In this document: one piece after another, positions 53,658 through 63,337 of the stretch
Layout of the letters: each line of letters begins with the position of its first letter
Numbering within the stretch: position 1 is the first letter of the stretch
Source: Virgibacillus litoralis
GTDB taxonomy: Bacteria > Bacillota > Bacilli > Bacillales > Amphibacillaceae
DNA: 64,000 nt
Assembly: GCF_017873675.1 (NCBI RefSeq)
Contig: NZ_JAGGKK010000001.1
Coordinates: forward strand, 248,001 to 312,000
Reading direction: 5' to 3'
Notes under the pieces: generated by a model
Database searches by the model: none
Told to the model about the DNA's origin: nothing
The model's input: only the letters and a program-made list of their open reading frames with translations
Program-made: the position numbers and the translations under genes

Positions 53658-56508
53658 TGGAATCTCCTCCTTTTGACGGATTAATCGCTTCTCGTACTAT
53701 TTGGTTTTGCTCTGTTTTGTGAATGTTCGGCTCACCAACTGCCGGTGAGGAACGGTCTGGACGGCCTATATATCGTAGCGATTGACCTTCGCTTAATAAA
53801 TCCCTTAAGTAATCATCCACGAAATCCCAGCTGCCCATGTTTTTCGGCTCTTCCTGTACCCAGACAATCTCCTCCAGGTTTGGAAGCTCTTTTAATGCCT
53901 TTTCTAGCTCTTTTTTCGGGAACGGATAAATTTGTTCCAATCTTAATGCGCGAAGCCAATCAAAATTCTCTTCTGAATTATCAATGGCATCTTCAACATC
54001 CACCATTACTTTACCACTACCGATTAATAAACGTTTTGCATTTTTCTTACTCACCTTCAAGTTAGGTTGTTGTCTCAAGGGTTCAAATTTTCCTTCTACA
54101 AACTCTTTTGCAGTGGATGCAACGCGCTGATTACGCAATAAGCTCTTCGGAGTCATTAACACTAATGGTCGTGCTTCCTCTTTATCACGCAGTGCTGCCT
54201 GACGACGAATTAAATGGAAAAATTGTGCTGCTGATGTCACATTTGCCACTATCCAGTTTTTCTCTGCAGCCATCTGTAAAAAGCGTTCCAAACGTGCACT
54301 GGAATGCTCCGGACCCTGACCTTCATAGCCGTGTGGCAACAGCATTACCATGTTGGACTTTTCGCCCCATTTCGCGCGGCTAGCTGCGATGAACTGATCA
54401 AAGATAACTTGGCCAGCATTTGCGAAATCGCCAAATTGAGCTTCCCAAATCACTAGAGTGTTTTTGGATTGTACACTGTACCCGTATTCAAATCCTAATA
54501 CACCTGCTTCAGAAAGCGGACTATTTCGAATATCAAAGGATGCTTTAGCTTGATCTAATCCATGCATTGGACAATAGGTTTCAGCAGTTTTAACATCGTG
54601 TAACACCATATGTCTATGTGCAAATGTTCCACGTTCCGTATCCTGACCTGTTAGTCTGATTGGAATGCCATCATTTAATATAGATGCGTATGTTAAAGCT
54701 TCGCCTGCTCCCCAGTCTGCTTTGTTTCCTTCTTCTAAAACATTCTCACGACGCTTCAGGATTTTTTCGAGTTTTTTAAATCCGGTAAATCCTTCAGGAC
54801 GTTTCAATATACCAGCATTTAAGGCTTTTAAATCCTCAAGCGGAACTGCTGTTTCAAAGCGATCCAAGCCATTTGCTAATGCTTTTGGCATATTTTTAGC
54901 TTCGGCTTCGCCTGTGTTATTTTCTTTCATACCGTCATAAATACCACGCAGGCTAGATTCTACTTGATCTTTAATTTTTTCAAATTCATCATTATCGACA
55001 ACACCTTCAACCTTCAGCCTATCAGCAAAAACTTTTGCCGCTGTTGAATGCTCATCAATATCCTGATATAAATAGGGCTGCGTTGTACGTGGTTCGTCCA
55101 TTTCATTATGTCCATAGCGACGATAGCCTACCAGGTCAATTAGAAAGTCTTTATGGAATTTTTGACGATATTCATAGGCAATTTTAATGGCAGAGACGCA
55201 TGCAATTGGGTCATCCGCATTGACATGAATAATCGGTATTTCAAACCCTTTTGCCAAATCACTAGCATAACGAGTTGATCTTCCATCTTCTTGATTTGTT
55301 GTGTAACCAACTAGGTTATTTGCGATAATATGAAGTGTTCCACCTGTCTTGTAGCCAGGCAATCCACTTAAATTTAATGTTTCTGCAACAACACCTTCAC
55401 CAATGAACGCTGCGTCTCCATGAATTAATACACCTACAGCTTTATTAATATCCTGTTCTGGATAGCCACTTTCTGATCGATTATCTTGAGCAGCACGGGC
55501 AAACCCTTCAACAACCGGGTTTACAAATTCTAGATGTGATGGATTATGTGCAAGCGTGATTCGTGTTTCGATTTCATCGCCATCTTTCACTTCTTTTGTT
55601 GCACCAAAGTGATACTTTACATCTCCAGTCCATCCATAATTAATACCCGTAGATCCTTCTGAAGGGATTAACTCTTTGTCTGGTGAATGGTGAAATTCAG
55701 AAAATATTCTATCATAAGGTTTTCCTAATACATGCGCTAACACGCTTAAACGTCCACGATGGGCCATTCCCATCATTATATGTTCAACTTTGTCTTCTGT
55801 CGCGTACTTAACAATACGATCAAGCATTGGGACCATTGCTTCCAGACCTTCAATCGAGAAGCGCTTCTGTCCAACAAAAGTTTTCTGCAAGAAACTTTCA
55901 AACCCTTCCACATGAGCAAGACGTTCAAGCAATTGCCTTTGTTCCTCATTGGAAAGTTTTAAATGAAACTCTCCGGACTCAATACGTTCCAAAAGCCATG
56001 TTCGTTCATCATCATTATTGACATGATCATATTCAAATGTAATAGTTCCAGAATAGAGTTTTTTTAATTTTTGTATGACGTCGAATCCATCTTCTACACC
56101 ACTAGGAGATTGCTCCCACAACCAAGATGCAGGCATATTTCTTAAATCTTGTTCTGATAATCCATAAGTTTCCGGATTAACTAATTCTGTATCACGCTCT
56201 TTACGTCCTACTGGATAGATGTCCGCTTCCAAATGCCCAAAACGACGAATAGCCTCAACAAGTTTCATTGCTGAGGTTAGCTTTTTAACATCATCTATAG
56301 GTGACGTTTTTTGAGTTGTTGCTTGTATGGTACCTTTTGATTGGTTCAACCATTCAGGAGCCCCATGTTCATCAAAGATTTCTCTTAGTGATGGGTCTAC
56401 AGCTTCATGATTTTCTTTGTATAAATCATATTGCTCTTCAATATACCCCATATTTGGACCATGAAAAGTACCCCAGAATCTTTCGTTAGATTCTTCATTC
56501 TGTGCCAC
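53644..56508 (-). CDS. odhA: 2-oxoglutarate dehydrogenase E1
   Basis: Thiamine-diphosphate enzyme that decarboxylates 2-oxoglutarate in the TCA cycle; 954 residues, normal for the family. Seen: N-terminal [40 protein letters not shown], the ThDP-binding part around [18 protein letters not shown], and [20 protein letters not shown] in the C-terminal half. First gene of odhAB; the E3 gene is not here. Probably controlled by carbon source, though no site was found. Confidence 0.95.
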   Translation of the reverse strand: MAQNEESNERFWGTFHGPNMGYIEEQYDLYKENHEAVDPSLREIFDEHGAPEWLNQSKGTIQATTQKTSPIDDVKKLTSAMKLVEAIRRFGHLEADIYPVGRKERDTELVNPETYGLSEQDLRNMPASWLWEQSPSGVEDGFDVIQKLKKLYSGTITFEYDHVNNDDERTWLLERIESGEFHLKLSNEEQRQLLERLAHVEGFESFLQKTFVGQKRFSIEGLEAMVPMLDRIVKYATEDKVEHIMMGMAHRGRLSVLAHVLGKPYDRIFSEFHHSPDKELIPSEGSTGINYGWTGDVKYHFGATKEVKDGDEIETRITLAHNPSHLEFVNPVVEGFARAAQDNRSESGYPEQDINKAVGVLIHGDAAFIGEGVVAETLNLSGLPGYKTGGTLHIIANNLVGYTTNQEDGRSTRYASDLAKGFEIPIIHVNADDPIACVSAIKIAYEYRQKFHKDFLIDLVGYRRYGHNEMDEPRTTQPYLYQDIDEHSTAAKVFADRLKVEGVVDNDEFEKIKDQVESSLRGIYDGMKENNTGEAEAKNMPKALANGLDRFETAVPLEDLKALNAGILKRPEGFTGFKKLEKILKRRENVLEEGNKADWGAGEALTYASILNDGIPIRLTGQDTERGTFAHRHMVLHDVKTAETYCPMHGLDQAKASFDIRNSPLSEAGVLGFEYGYSVQSKNTLVIWEAQFGDFANAGQVIFDQFIAASRAKWGEKSNMVMLLPHGYEGQGPEHSSARLERFLQMAAEKNWIVANVTSAAQFFHLIRRQAALRDKEEARPLVLMTPKSLLRNQRVASTAKEFVEGKFEPLRQQPNLKVSKKNAKRLLIGSGKVMVDVEDAIDNSEENFDWLRALRLEQIYPFPKKELEKALKELPNLEEIVWVQEEPKNMGSWDFVDDYLRDLLSEGQSLRYIGRPDRSSPAVGEPNIHKTEQNQIVREAINPSKGGDSSERN

Positions 56509-56769
56509 GTCTTATACCCCCATTAGAAGTTAACTTTACCCCGTTGCAAAACGGTCTTTTACACTCAAGTTTCATTATAGAACTCTACTATGATTTCATC
56601 AACTAATATACCCTATTTTACAAATAGAAACAACATCCAATCCAGTCATTTCAAATATTTTCATGAACATGACATATCTCCTGGTTCACATAGGGTTAAT
56701 TATTCGGTATAATAAGGGCATAAATATGTTAATTCGACTTTACATATAGAATAGAAGGAGGAAAACGTC

Positions 56770-56871
56770 ATGAAATTAGCACTATTAATGGGCGTTATTG
56801 TAACATTTATAGTATCTTGCTTCACTTCAGGTTACGATGCAAAACCAGGAGTTCCTAAAAAAGATCAGTAA
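56770..56871 (+). CDS. Small membrane or secreted peptide, 33 aa
   Basis: MKLALLMGVIVTFIVSCFTS, then GYDAKPGVPKKDQ. A short positive start and a hydrophobic span make it a membrane peptide or one with a signal sequence; VSCF is a poor lipobox. The site GAAGGAGG stands 7 nt before the ATG and a strong terminator follows, so it is a complete transcription unit. Not recognised. Divergent from odhA. Confidence 0.6.
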   Translation: MKLALLMGVIVTFIVSCFTSGYDAKPGVPKKDQ

Positions 56872-56875
56872 TAAT

Positions 56876-56912
56876 AAGAGCCGCCATGTTCACACACATG
56901 ACGGCTTTTTTA
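56876..56912 (+). terminator. Terminator after the 33-aa peptide gene
   Basis: AGCCGCCATGT/ACATGACGGCT stem followed by T5 on the plus strand. Confidence 0.85.
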
Positions 56913-56944
56913 GTATTTAAGTGCAAAATTTCCTAAGTCACAAT

Positions 56945-57418
56945 CTATTCCAGCCCTGAAAAATCCCGCTGCCTTAATGCTTCATAGATAATAATTGCTG
57001 ATGTGTTGGACAAATTTAACGATCGTACTTTATCACTCATATGAATTCGCAAGCACCTGTCTTCTTTACCCTCTAAAAGGCTTTTCGGAATTCCGTCGGT
57101 CTCGCGGCCAAATACAAAGTACAGGTCTTCATCACTATTACTGTAATCATATTCTGTGTAATACTTTGTACCAAAGTTTTCAATATAATAAAACGTTCCT
57201 TCTGGATATGTAGCATATAAGTCTTGAATTGAATCGTATTCGCGAATATCAACGTTTTCCCAATAATCAAGCCCAGCTCGCTTTACCATTTTATCATCGG
57301 TAGAAAATCCAAGTGGATGGATCAAATGCAATGTTGCGTTTGTTGCTAGACACGTTCTTGCAATATTCCCAGTATTTGCAGGAATTTCTGGCTGATATAA
57401 TACAATATTTATACTCAC
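56945..57418 (-). CDS. trmL: tRNA (cytidine/uridine-34 2'-O)-methyltransferase TrmL
   Basis: SPOUT-class methyltransferase of 157 residues that methylates the wobble base of tRNA-Leu. The knot motifs are present: YQPEIPANTGNIARTC at the start, FGRETDGIPKSLLE in the middle and VRSLNLSNTSAIIIYEALRQ at the end. ATG 57418 follows AAGGAGA. Confidence 0.93.
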   Translation of the reverse strand: MSINIVLYQPEIPANTGNIARTCLATNATLHLIHPLGFSTDDKMVKRAGLDYWENVDIREYDSIQDLYATYPEGTFYYIENFGTKYYTEYDYSNSDEDLYFVFGRETDGIPKSLLEGKEDRCLRIHMSDKVRSLNLSNTSAIIIYEALRQRDFSGLE

Positions 57419-57460
57419 TGTTCATTCTCCTTATTCGATTAATACCTATACCATTATACA

Positions 57461-58306
57461 CTACTCACCAATTCGAAAAAACTTATACTGAATATCCGAA
57501 GTCCATGCTGTAGAATCCTCATACGACCAATAGCGGTTACGGCTATTATCAGTATGTGCGTTTACCAGCGGCATCCCGTTTGCGTCTTTTGCCACAACAA
57601 TTGTATTATGATCCCACTTACCATTTCCTTGAAAATCATAGCAAATCACATCACCAAGTATAAGATCCCGTGCTGATTCCATTTCTTTTCCTTTCAACCC
57701 TGCTGTTGACCCACTTAAATACCAACGCATGGAGTGCGCTACCGCCCAGCTGAAACTCCAATTATCCGCTTGATACCACCAGCCGCTCCCTCGATTAGGG
57801 ATGCCGCGCATTGGGGCACCACCAGCACGTAAACATTGTGATATATAATTCGTGCAATCTACATCGAACTTACGATAGACAGGATTATAACTATTCCACC
57901 AGTGTTCGGCATATTGTACTGCAGCACGTCGATCATAGGTGAAGCGTTCATCAGCCAGATTACGAATCTCACCTGTTTCCATTGTTGGTCTCTCGATCGT
58001 TATAACTTTTGGTTCTGCTACTTTATGATCTTTAATTTTCCCTTCTTCTATCTGAAACTGAAACGGAATAACCTGTTCTTCCCTGATGAACTGATTTTTC
58101 TGTTTCATCAAAAAAGATAAATGCAATAAATATTGATAGCTTACTTTATTGGAGTAGCGAAGTTCTTCAAAAAATTCACCCTTCCCGCTAATTCGAATAA
58201 TCTCCACATTCCTATCATTACATAGCATTTTTTTTCGTTCCCACCAACCCTCATTAACTTCTTTTCCTTGAAAAAAATTCAGCCATATGTTCTTAATTTT
58301 CTCCAT
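57461..58306 (-). CDS. Putative amidase (Amidase_6 domain)
   Basis: A 281-residue protein with no signal peptide. The C-terminal ~150 residues (from RRAAVQYAEHWWNSYNPVYR) are the Amidase_6 fold: DVDCTNYISQCLRAGG holds the likely catalytic Cys and KWDHNTIVVA the His. The N-terminal ~125 residues are charged and unrecognised. Bacillus homologues are thought to act on peptidoglycan or during sporulation, untested. ATG 58306 follows GGAGGGGAT. It starts 63 nt after the ogt stop, likely one operon. Confidence 0.78.
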   Translation of the reverse strand: MEKIKNIWLNFFQGKEVNEGWWERKKMLCNDRNVEIIRISGKGEFFEELRYSNKVSYQYLLHLSFLMKQKNQFIREEQVIPFQFQIEEGKIKDHKVAEPKVITIERPTMETGEIRNLADERFTYDRRAAVQYAEHWWNSYNPVYRKFDVDCTNYISQCLRAGGAPMRGIPNRGSGWWYQADNWSFSWAVAHSMRWYLSGSTAGLKGKEMESARDLILGDVICYDFQGNGKWDHNTIVVAKDANGMPLVNAHTDNSRNRYWSYEDSTAWTSDIQYKFFRIGE

Positions 58307-58369
58307 AAAAAATCCCCTCCATTTTAGTATATGGAGCGGGGATAGGATTAAATGCAATGATAAGAGCAT

Positions 58370-58876
58370 TTATTTAGCTTCATGGGCAAGTAAATATTCT
58401 TTTTTATCAAGCCCACCATTATAGCCAACCATTTTACCACTTGCACCAATTACACGATGGCATGGGACAACAATAGAAAATGGATTCTTGTTTACTGCAC
58501 CACCAACCGCACGAACCGCTTTAGGTTTGCCGATTGCAGCCGCAATATCTTTATATGTTTTCGTTTCTCCATACGAAATAGTGTCGTACAAAGCTTGCCA
58601 GACTTTATGCTGAAAAGTCGTGCCATGGAAAGAAAGTTCAAATGAAAAAACACTGCGTTTTCCGTTAAAGTAGTCTTGAAGTTCCATTTTGACATGATCA
58701 ACTTTCCCTGGTTTATGGATAAATATCGGATTGTCAAAATAACGTTCGCTCCACTTTCGCATTTTCGCTTCCATTTGATTAAACAATCCATATTCTATTC
58801 GAACAATATGTTCAGCTTCACTAATAATTGTCAACGGACCAACTGGTGATTCCATCTCATCATAGTATAGTTCCAT
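58370..58876 (-). CDS. ogt: Methylated-DNA-protein-cysteine methyltransferase
   Basis: Repairs O6-methylguanine by transferring the methyl group to its own Cys. 168 residues; active site VVPCHRVIG with the preceding helix AVRAVGGAVNKNPFSI. The N-terminal domain is of the Ogt type, without an Ada-like regulator domain. ATG 58876 (MELYYDEMESPVG) follows GAGGATTTG; the open frame further upstream runs into intergenic repeat DNA. Confidence 0.92.
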   Translation of the reverse strand: MELYYDEMESPVGPLTIISEAEHIVRIEYGLFNQMEAKMRKWSERYFDNPIFIHKPGKVDHVKMELQDYFNGKRSVFSFELSFHGTTFQHKVWQALYDTISYGETKTYKDIAAAIGKPKAVRAVGGAVNKNPFSIVVPCHRVIGASGKMVGYNGGLDKKEYLLAHEAK

Positions 58877-58952
58877 AACCAAATCCTCTTTCCGTATATA
58901 ATTTAGGATGTTTTTTAAAAGCTTGTCGCTATTGATCTGTGACACTATGCGG

Positions 58953-59000
58953 AAAAATACTTGAGTGCTATGACACCGCTTCGGAAATACACTTCGCAAC
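58953..59000. repeat. Fragment of composite element R2 between ogt and queG
   Basis: cttgagtgctatgacaccgc and ttcggaaatacacttcgc match the start of the GC-rich block of R2 (about 18089-18125). The rest of the element is missing; it stops about 70 nt before the queG stop codon. Confidence 0.7.
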
Positions 59001-59069
59001 GCTTCAAGTTCCTGCTGGATCATTCATTCCTCGAAAAAGCATCAGCTTTTTTAATGACAGCAAAGCGTA

Positions 59070-60215
59070 TTAGGTGGTGGAAAGCTCCTGTTGAAAATTC
59101 AATCCTTTTTCCATTTCAAACAAAACCTGTTCATCTGTTTCTTTTTTCATTGCTTCAGTAATTGCTTCAAACGCTTCCTTGGTGCCAATTTTACCAAGTG
59201 ACCATGCAGCTGTACCGCGTATCACCGGACGAACATCATTTTTCATTACTTCAATCATTTCCTCAACAGCGGTCACGTCCTTATAGTGGCCAAGTGCAAT
59301 GAGAGCATTTCGCTGTAATGGTTTCTTCCCTCGCCAAGAACCCGCTATATGACCAAACGTTTCCTTAAATTCCCGGTTGGATATCCGGAGCATTGGTTTT
59401 AATTTTGGTTTTGCAACATCTGGTTCCGGTTCAAGCTCTGGGTGATTATGAAAGTCTACCTTCTGGTTATATGGACAAACAACCTGACATGTATCAAACC
59501 CATAAATGAAATTACCGATTTGTGAACGGAATTCATCTGGCATAAAATCTTTTGTCTGAGTCAGAAACGCAAGACAGCGCTGCGCGTTTAACTGCCCACC
59601 TTGAACGAGAGCTCCGGTTGGGCAAGCATCCAGGCATTTTGTACAGGAACCGCATCCATCCGCAAGCTGTGAATCAGGGACAAAAGGGATATTCGTGATC
59701 AGTTCACCTAGATAAACGTATGATCCGAATTCAGGTGTAATAATAGAAGTGTTTTTCCCACTGAATCCAATACCAGCACGTTCTGCCACCGCACGGTCTG
59801 ATAATTCACCCGTGTCGACCATCACCTTATCCACTGCATCAGGAAATTTTTCCTCAATGAAGGCAGAAAGCTTCTCCAGCTTTTCTCGTAAAACAACATG
59901 GTAGTCAACACCCCATGAAGCACGGCAAAATATCCCGCGGCGTTCATCTTTCGTGCTTTTTGGTGCATCCTTAATTCGTGAAGGGTAGGCGATTGCGATC
60001 GAAAGGATCGACTTCGCCTCTGGTAATAACCGCTCTGGTTCCGTCCTCTCGTCTACAGACCCTTTTTCGAAGCCTGATTGATAGCCAAGCGACTGCTGAC
60101 GCCGTAAGCGTTCCTTCAGTTCACCAAACACATCAGCAGATGCAAATCCTATCTTATCGATGCCAATATCTTTGCTGTAATCAATAATCTCTTGCTTCAA
60201 TTGGTCTGTATTCAA
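59070..60215 (-). CDS. queG: Epoxyqueuosine reductase QueG
   Basis: Last step of queuosine synthesis: reduces epoxyqueuosine in tRNA with cobalamin and two [4Fe-4S] clusters. 381 residues. Seen: GFSGKNTSIITPEFGSYVYL, cluster motifs CGSCTKCLDACPTGA and CQVVCPYN, and C-terminal HEAT-like repeats (ALIALGHYKDVTAVEEMIEV). It precedes the ABC-class ATPase gene start by 14 nt on the same strand. The stop lies close to a truncated repeat, but the length is normal. Confidence 0.92.
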   Translation of the reverse strand: MNTDQLKQEIIDYSKDIGIDKIGFASADVFGELKERLRRQQSLGYQSGFEKGSVDERTEPERLLPEAKSILSIAIAYPSRIKDAPKSTKDERRGIFCRASWGVDYHVVLREKLEKLSAFIEEKFPDAVDKVMVDTGELSDRAVAERAGIGFSGKNTSIITPEFGSYVYLGELITNIPFVPDSQLADGCGSCTKCLDACPTGALVQGGQLNAQRCLAFLTQTKDFMPDEFRSQIGNFIYGFDTCQVVCPYNQKVDFHNHPELEPEPDVAKPKLKPMLRISNREFKETFGHIAGSWRGKKPLQRNALIALGHYKDVTAVEEMIEVMKNDVRPVIRGTAAWSLGKIGTKEAFEAITEAMKKETDEQVLFEMEKGLNFQQELSTT

Positions 60216-60229
60216 CGGTAACCCTCCTT

Positions 60230-61933
60230 CTATTGTTGCGTAACTTTTGCTGTACGAATTCGATTTAATACAGCAGCGATTTCATACCGGCGTGGCCGCG
60301 CGATATCACCTGGATGCTGATTTTTAAACGTTGTAAATGATGCTAACCCACTTTTGTCCATCTGTTCTTCCAAATCATCCAGTAGTTTATTTAACGATTT
60401 AGCACCAAGCCCATTGGTTCGATCCAAATACTGAATAATCTCTGCAATCATGCGTGTTTGTGAGGAATCCACTAATTGCTCAGTATCATCAAATGAAATA
60501 TCTGTTCGACCCATAACAATCTTCGTTAACCCTTTTGCCTGTGTTTTCGGACGACTGCCTTTTTTAGTCTGCAGTGAATTCTGCTGAAAATAACGCTCAG
60601 CAACATCACCAAAAGCTTCGTCCGATAAGGTATCACGGTCTAATGGGTATTTTTCCATTATCTCCTTTGCGTCATTCGTTACATTATAAGGGACATATGC
60701 TTCCATCATAATAATCGAATCCGCTACAGCAAAATAATCACCGGAGCCTCCCATAACGAGAATTGTTGATACATCAAGCTGATCTCGCATTTGTTTTATT
60801 TTATCAATAAATGGTGTAATTGGCTCTTTATCCTTTTTCACAAGCTGCTGCATTCGATGATCACGGATCATAAAGTTCGTTGCACTGGTATCCTCATCGA
60901 TTAGCAATGTAGTAGCTCCTGCTTCTAATGCTTCCATTACATTCGCTGCCTGCGAGGTACTTCCGCTGGCATTTTCAGTCGAGAAGAATTGTGTATCCTG
61001 TTTGTGTGGTAAATTATTGATAAATGGTGAAATGTTAACACCAGTAACTTGTCGCCCATCTTCTGCACGAATTTTCACAGCATCAGAATCAGTAAGTACG
61101 TACTCACGTCCATCACCTTTCGTATGTGAATATACACCTCGCTCTATCGCCTGTAAAATCGTACTTTTACCATGATAGCCCCCACCAACAATGAGTGAGA
61201 TACCTTTTTTGATAGCCATTCCTTTAATTGGTTGGGATTGGTGCGGCAACTGAATTTCTACTTCATCTGCAGCAGGACTTTTAAAAGGAACCGCATCTTT
61301 TAGTGGCCGGTTACTAATACCGCTTTCCCTTGGCAAAATCGAGCCATTTGCAATAAATGAAACCCAATTATTATTAAACATCTCATTGCGAATAGCTTCC
61401 TGCTGATCGGCAAGCTCGATAACCTTACTAATTTCTTCATCAGTTATGGTGAGAATGGAATTTTTAATTATCGTCGGGATGGCATTTGAAAATAATTTCT
61501 CTGCCTCTTTCCCATTAATTTTTCGCCCATTCGCCGGCAAGCCCACAGAAATACAAGCCGTTATTGATGCTGAATCAATTTGAACAGCGCTCCGCTCTAG
61601 AACTTCCTGTCCAGGCTTATCAAAAAGAATCTGTCCACTCTTTCCAGATCCCTTGATAAATTGTCCACCCTTTGCGACGGCTGTACCAACTTTGCGAGCA
61701 AACACATCCTCTGCTGCAATTTTGCGTGCCTGAGATTCGAGCCACTCACTTTTGACCTGCCGTTTTTGAGCTGGAACGACAACACGTATTTTAGACGGTG
61801 TAGCGAATGGATCACCCTGCACATAATCTATATATAAATCAAAATCATCAAATGTGTAGTGACCCTGAACACTTTTATATGCTTTATAGCCCTTACCATC
61901 AATCTGTTTCAAGTTTTGCATTAATTTTTTCAT
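60230..61933 (-). CDS. ABC-class ATPase domain protein (predicted)
   Basis: A 567-residue soluble protein of the conserved 'predicted ATPase of the ABC class' family. Walker A is VGGGYHGKSTIL near 250, Walker B TTLLIDEDTSATN, and a signature-like LVMGGSGDYFAVAD follows. No membrane domain. Function is unknown. ATG 61933 (MKKLMQNLKQ) is 7 nt after GAGGGA. Upstream of queG, probably one operon. Confidence 0.82.
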   Translation of the reverse strand: MKKLMQNLKQIDGKGYKAYKSVQGHYTFDDFDLYIDYVQGDPFATPSKIRVVVPAQKRQVKSEWLESQARKIAAEDVFARKVGTAVAKGGQFIKGSGKSGQILFDKPGQEVLERSAVQIDSASITACISVGLPANGRKINGKEAEKLFSNAIPTIIKNSILTITDEEISKVIELADQQEAIRNEMFNNNWVSFIANGSILPRESGISNRPLKDAVPFKSPAADEVEIQLPHQSQPIKGMAIKKGISLIVGGGYHGKSTILQAIERGVYSHTKGDGREYVLTDSDAVKIRAEDGRQVTGVNISPFINNLPHKQDTQFFSTENASGSTSQAANVMEALEAGATTLLIDEDTSATNFMIRDHRMQQLVKKDKEPITPFIDKIKQMRDQLDVSTILVMGGSGDYFAVADSIIMMEAYVPYNVTNDAKEIMEKYPLDRDTLSDEAFGDVAERYFQQNSLQTKKGSRPKTQAKGLTKIVMGRTDISFDDTEQLVDSSQTRMIAEIIQYLDRTNGLGAKSLNKLLDDLEEQMDKSGLASFTTFKNQHPGDIARPRRYEIAAVLNRIRTAKVTQQ

Positions 61934-62069
61934 ATATAAATCCCTCAAATTATCGTAGTTTTCTTAAGAATACAACGTAAATTGATATAAGTTCAAGTTC
62001 TATATAAATAATGAAAAAACGCAATGCTTCGTAGGATATGTTACGAAACACTGCGTTATGACTTATGTA

Positions 62070-62143
62070 TGGAGCGGGTGATGGGAATCGAACCCACGAT
62101 ATCAGCTTGGAAGGCTGAAGTTTTACCACTAAACTACACCCGC
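62070..62143 (-). tRNA. tRNA-Gly (anticodon UCC)
   Basis: Minus-strand sequence starts GCGGGTGTAGTTTAGTGG and ends CACCCGCTCCA with encoded CCA. The 7-bp acceptor stem GCGGGTG/CACCCGC, the anticodon loop CTTCCAA (TCC) and the TTCGATTC T-loop are all intact. It stands alone. Confidence 0.95.
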
Positions 62144-62266
62144 ATATATATTTAATTACTTACTTAGTGATAATCACACAAGTCATGCCTCTGCATCTGC
62201 AAGCTTATTCAAGGCTGTATCATCTTCGAGGCAACTCGTAGCCTACTCGGTGGAAGCTTTGCTCGT

Positions 62267-62299
62267 GGCTGAAGTTTTACCACTAAACTACACCCGCAT
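62267..62299 (-). pseudogene. Partial duplicate of the tRNA-Gly 5' half
   Basis: ggctgaagttttaccacta and aactacacccgcat repeat, base for base, 62112-62145 of the intact tRNA: the 5' acceptor strand, D arm and the 5' side of the anticodon stem. The 3' half is absent. It lies 124 nt upstream of the intact gene, in the same orientation. Confidence 0.85.
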
Positions 62300-62497
62300 T
62301 TCATCCGTGTATGTACGATATATACTCTTTTTTTAGAGAACACTATATATTATACCAACTCTATCAAATCAAATCAATAGTTTTTTTATTTTTTTAACTT
62401 GCCTTATCGATAATCGAACATGAATGAATATTTTTAGAAATGATGCCACTTTTCTTCATCCACGTTCGATTGTTATTATAAGAAATAGCAGTTTAAA

Positions 62498-63187
62498 TTA
62501 TATTGCACAATTCTGTACACCGCATTGGTCACAAACAAGTAATCTCCTAAAATAGTTCATATCTTTAAGTATAAAGTGTTTATTATGATTGTCTATAATC
62601 CCTTGTTCTTTCCATTTATTCACAATACGGCTCACTGTTTCTCTTGATACAGCAATATGTTTACTAATATCCTGAATCATAATTGGATCAGTTAGCTGTA
62701 TCCCTTCCGGAGTTACGACACCACATATGTTGGAATACCGGACAAACACAGACGCAACAGCACCTTCAGATCCAAATGCGATGTAATCACGTATTTTTGC
62801 TTTACTAGCTTCCAAATTTTCAGCTACCCAGCGCGTAAAGTGAAGACCTATTCTTCCATTATCTGCTAAGATCTCTTCAATTTCATTACGTGTTATAGAA
62901 TACAGCTTACTATCTTTGACTGCTTGTGCTGAATTGGAATATTTATCACCACTAAAAATACCAATCTCACCGAATCCATCATTTTTACCACGTGTAAAAA
63001 TAGTAATATCTTTGTTTGAACCAAGGCTTTTGAAGACTCTAATATCACCCTCTTGTATAAAAAACAAATGATTAGCTGGACTTCCCTCTAGAAAAATTAA
63101 CTCGCCTTTTTTTACGTTCATTTGTTTTGATTTCACCATAAGAATATTGTACTCATGTTTATTAAGTCGTTCCAACACTGGTTCCAA
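62498..63187 (-). CDS. fnr: Fnr, oxygen-responsive regulator (Bacillus type)
   Basis: Crp/Fnr-family regulator, 229 residues. cNMP-like domain (to about 120), dimer helix and C-terminal HTH with ISKHIAVSRETVSRIVNKWK. Bacillus Fnr binds its [4Fe-4S] cluster with three C-terminal Cys and an Asp; here CDQCGVQNC (C219, C222, C227; spacing x2, x4) ends the protein and D134 in KIRDYIAFG sits where the Asp ligand is expected. So it should activate anaerobic genes when oxygen is absent. An Fnr box precedes its own promoter. Confidence 0.9.
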   Translation of the reverse strand: MEPVLERLNKHEYNILMVKSKQMNVKKGELIFLEGSPANHLFFIQEGDIRVFKSLGSNKDITIFTRGKNDGFGEIGIFSGDKYSNSAQAVKDSKLYSITRNEIEEILADNGRIGLHFTRWVAENLEASKAKIRDYIAFGSEGAVASVFVRYSNICGVVTPEGIQLTDPIMIQDISKHIAVSRETVSRIVNKWKEQGIIDNHNKHFILKDMNYFRRLLVCDQCGVQNCAI

Positions 63188-63251
63188 TTATAGTCACGCC
63201 TCCTTCTACTTACTTCCTCTTCCCATTATACAAGTGTGTTTAACCAAATTC

Positions 63252-63267
63252 TGTGATATTTATCACT
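63252..63267 (-). promoter_or_regulatory. Fnr box of the fnr promoter
   Basis: TGTGATATTTATCACT matches the TGTGA-N6-TCACA box but for its last base. A TATAAT -10 for fnr lies at 63230-63225 (minus strand) with no good -35; the start would be near 63218 and the box centre about 41.5 nt upstream, the class II activator position. Confidence 0.7.
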
Positions 63268-63337
63268 ATATAACTAAGCATTTACATAAAGTAAAAGAAG
63301 ATATAAAATAGTCATAAGTTTCAAGGAGGGGAATAGT

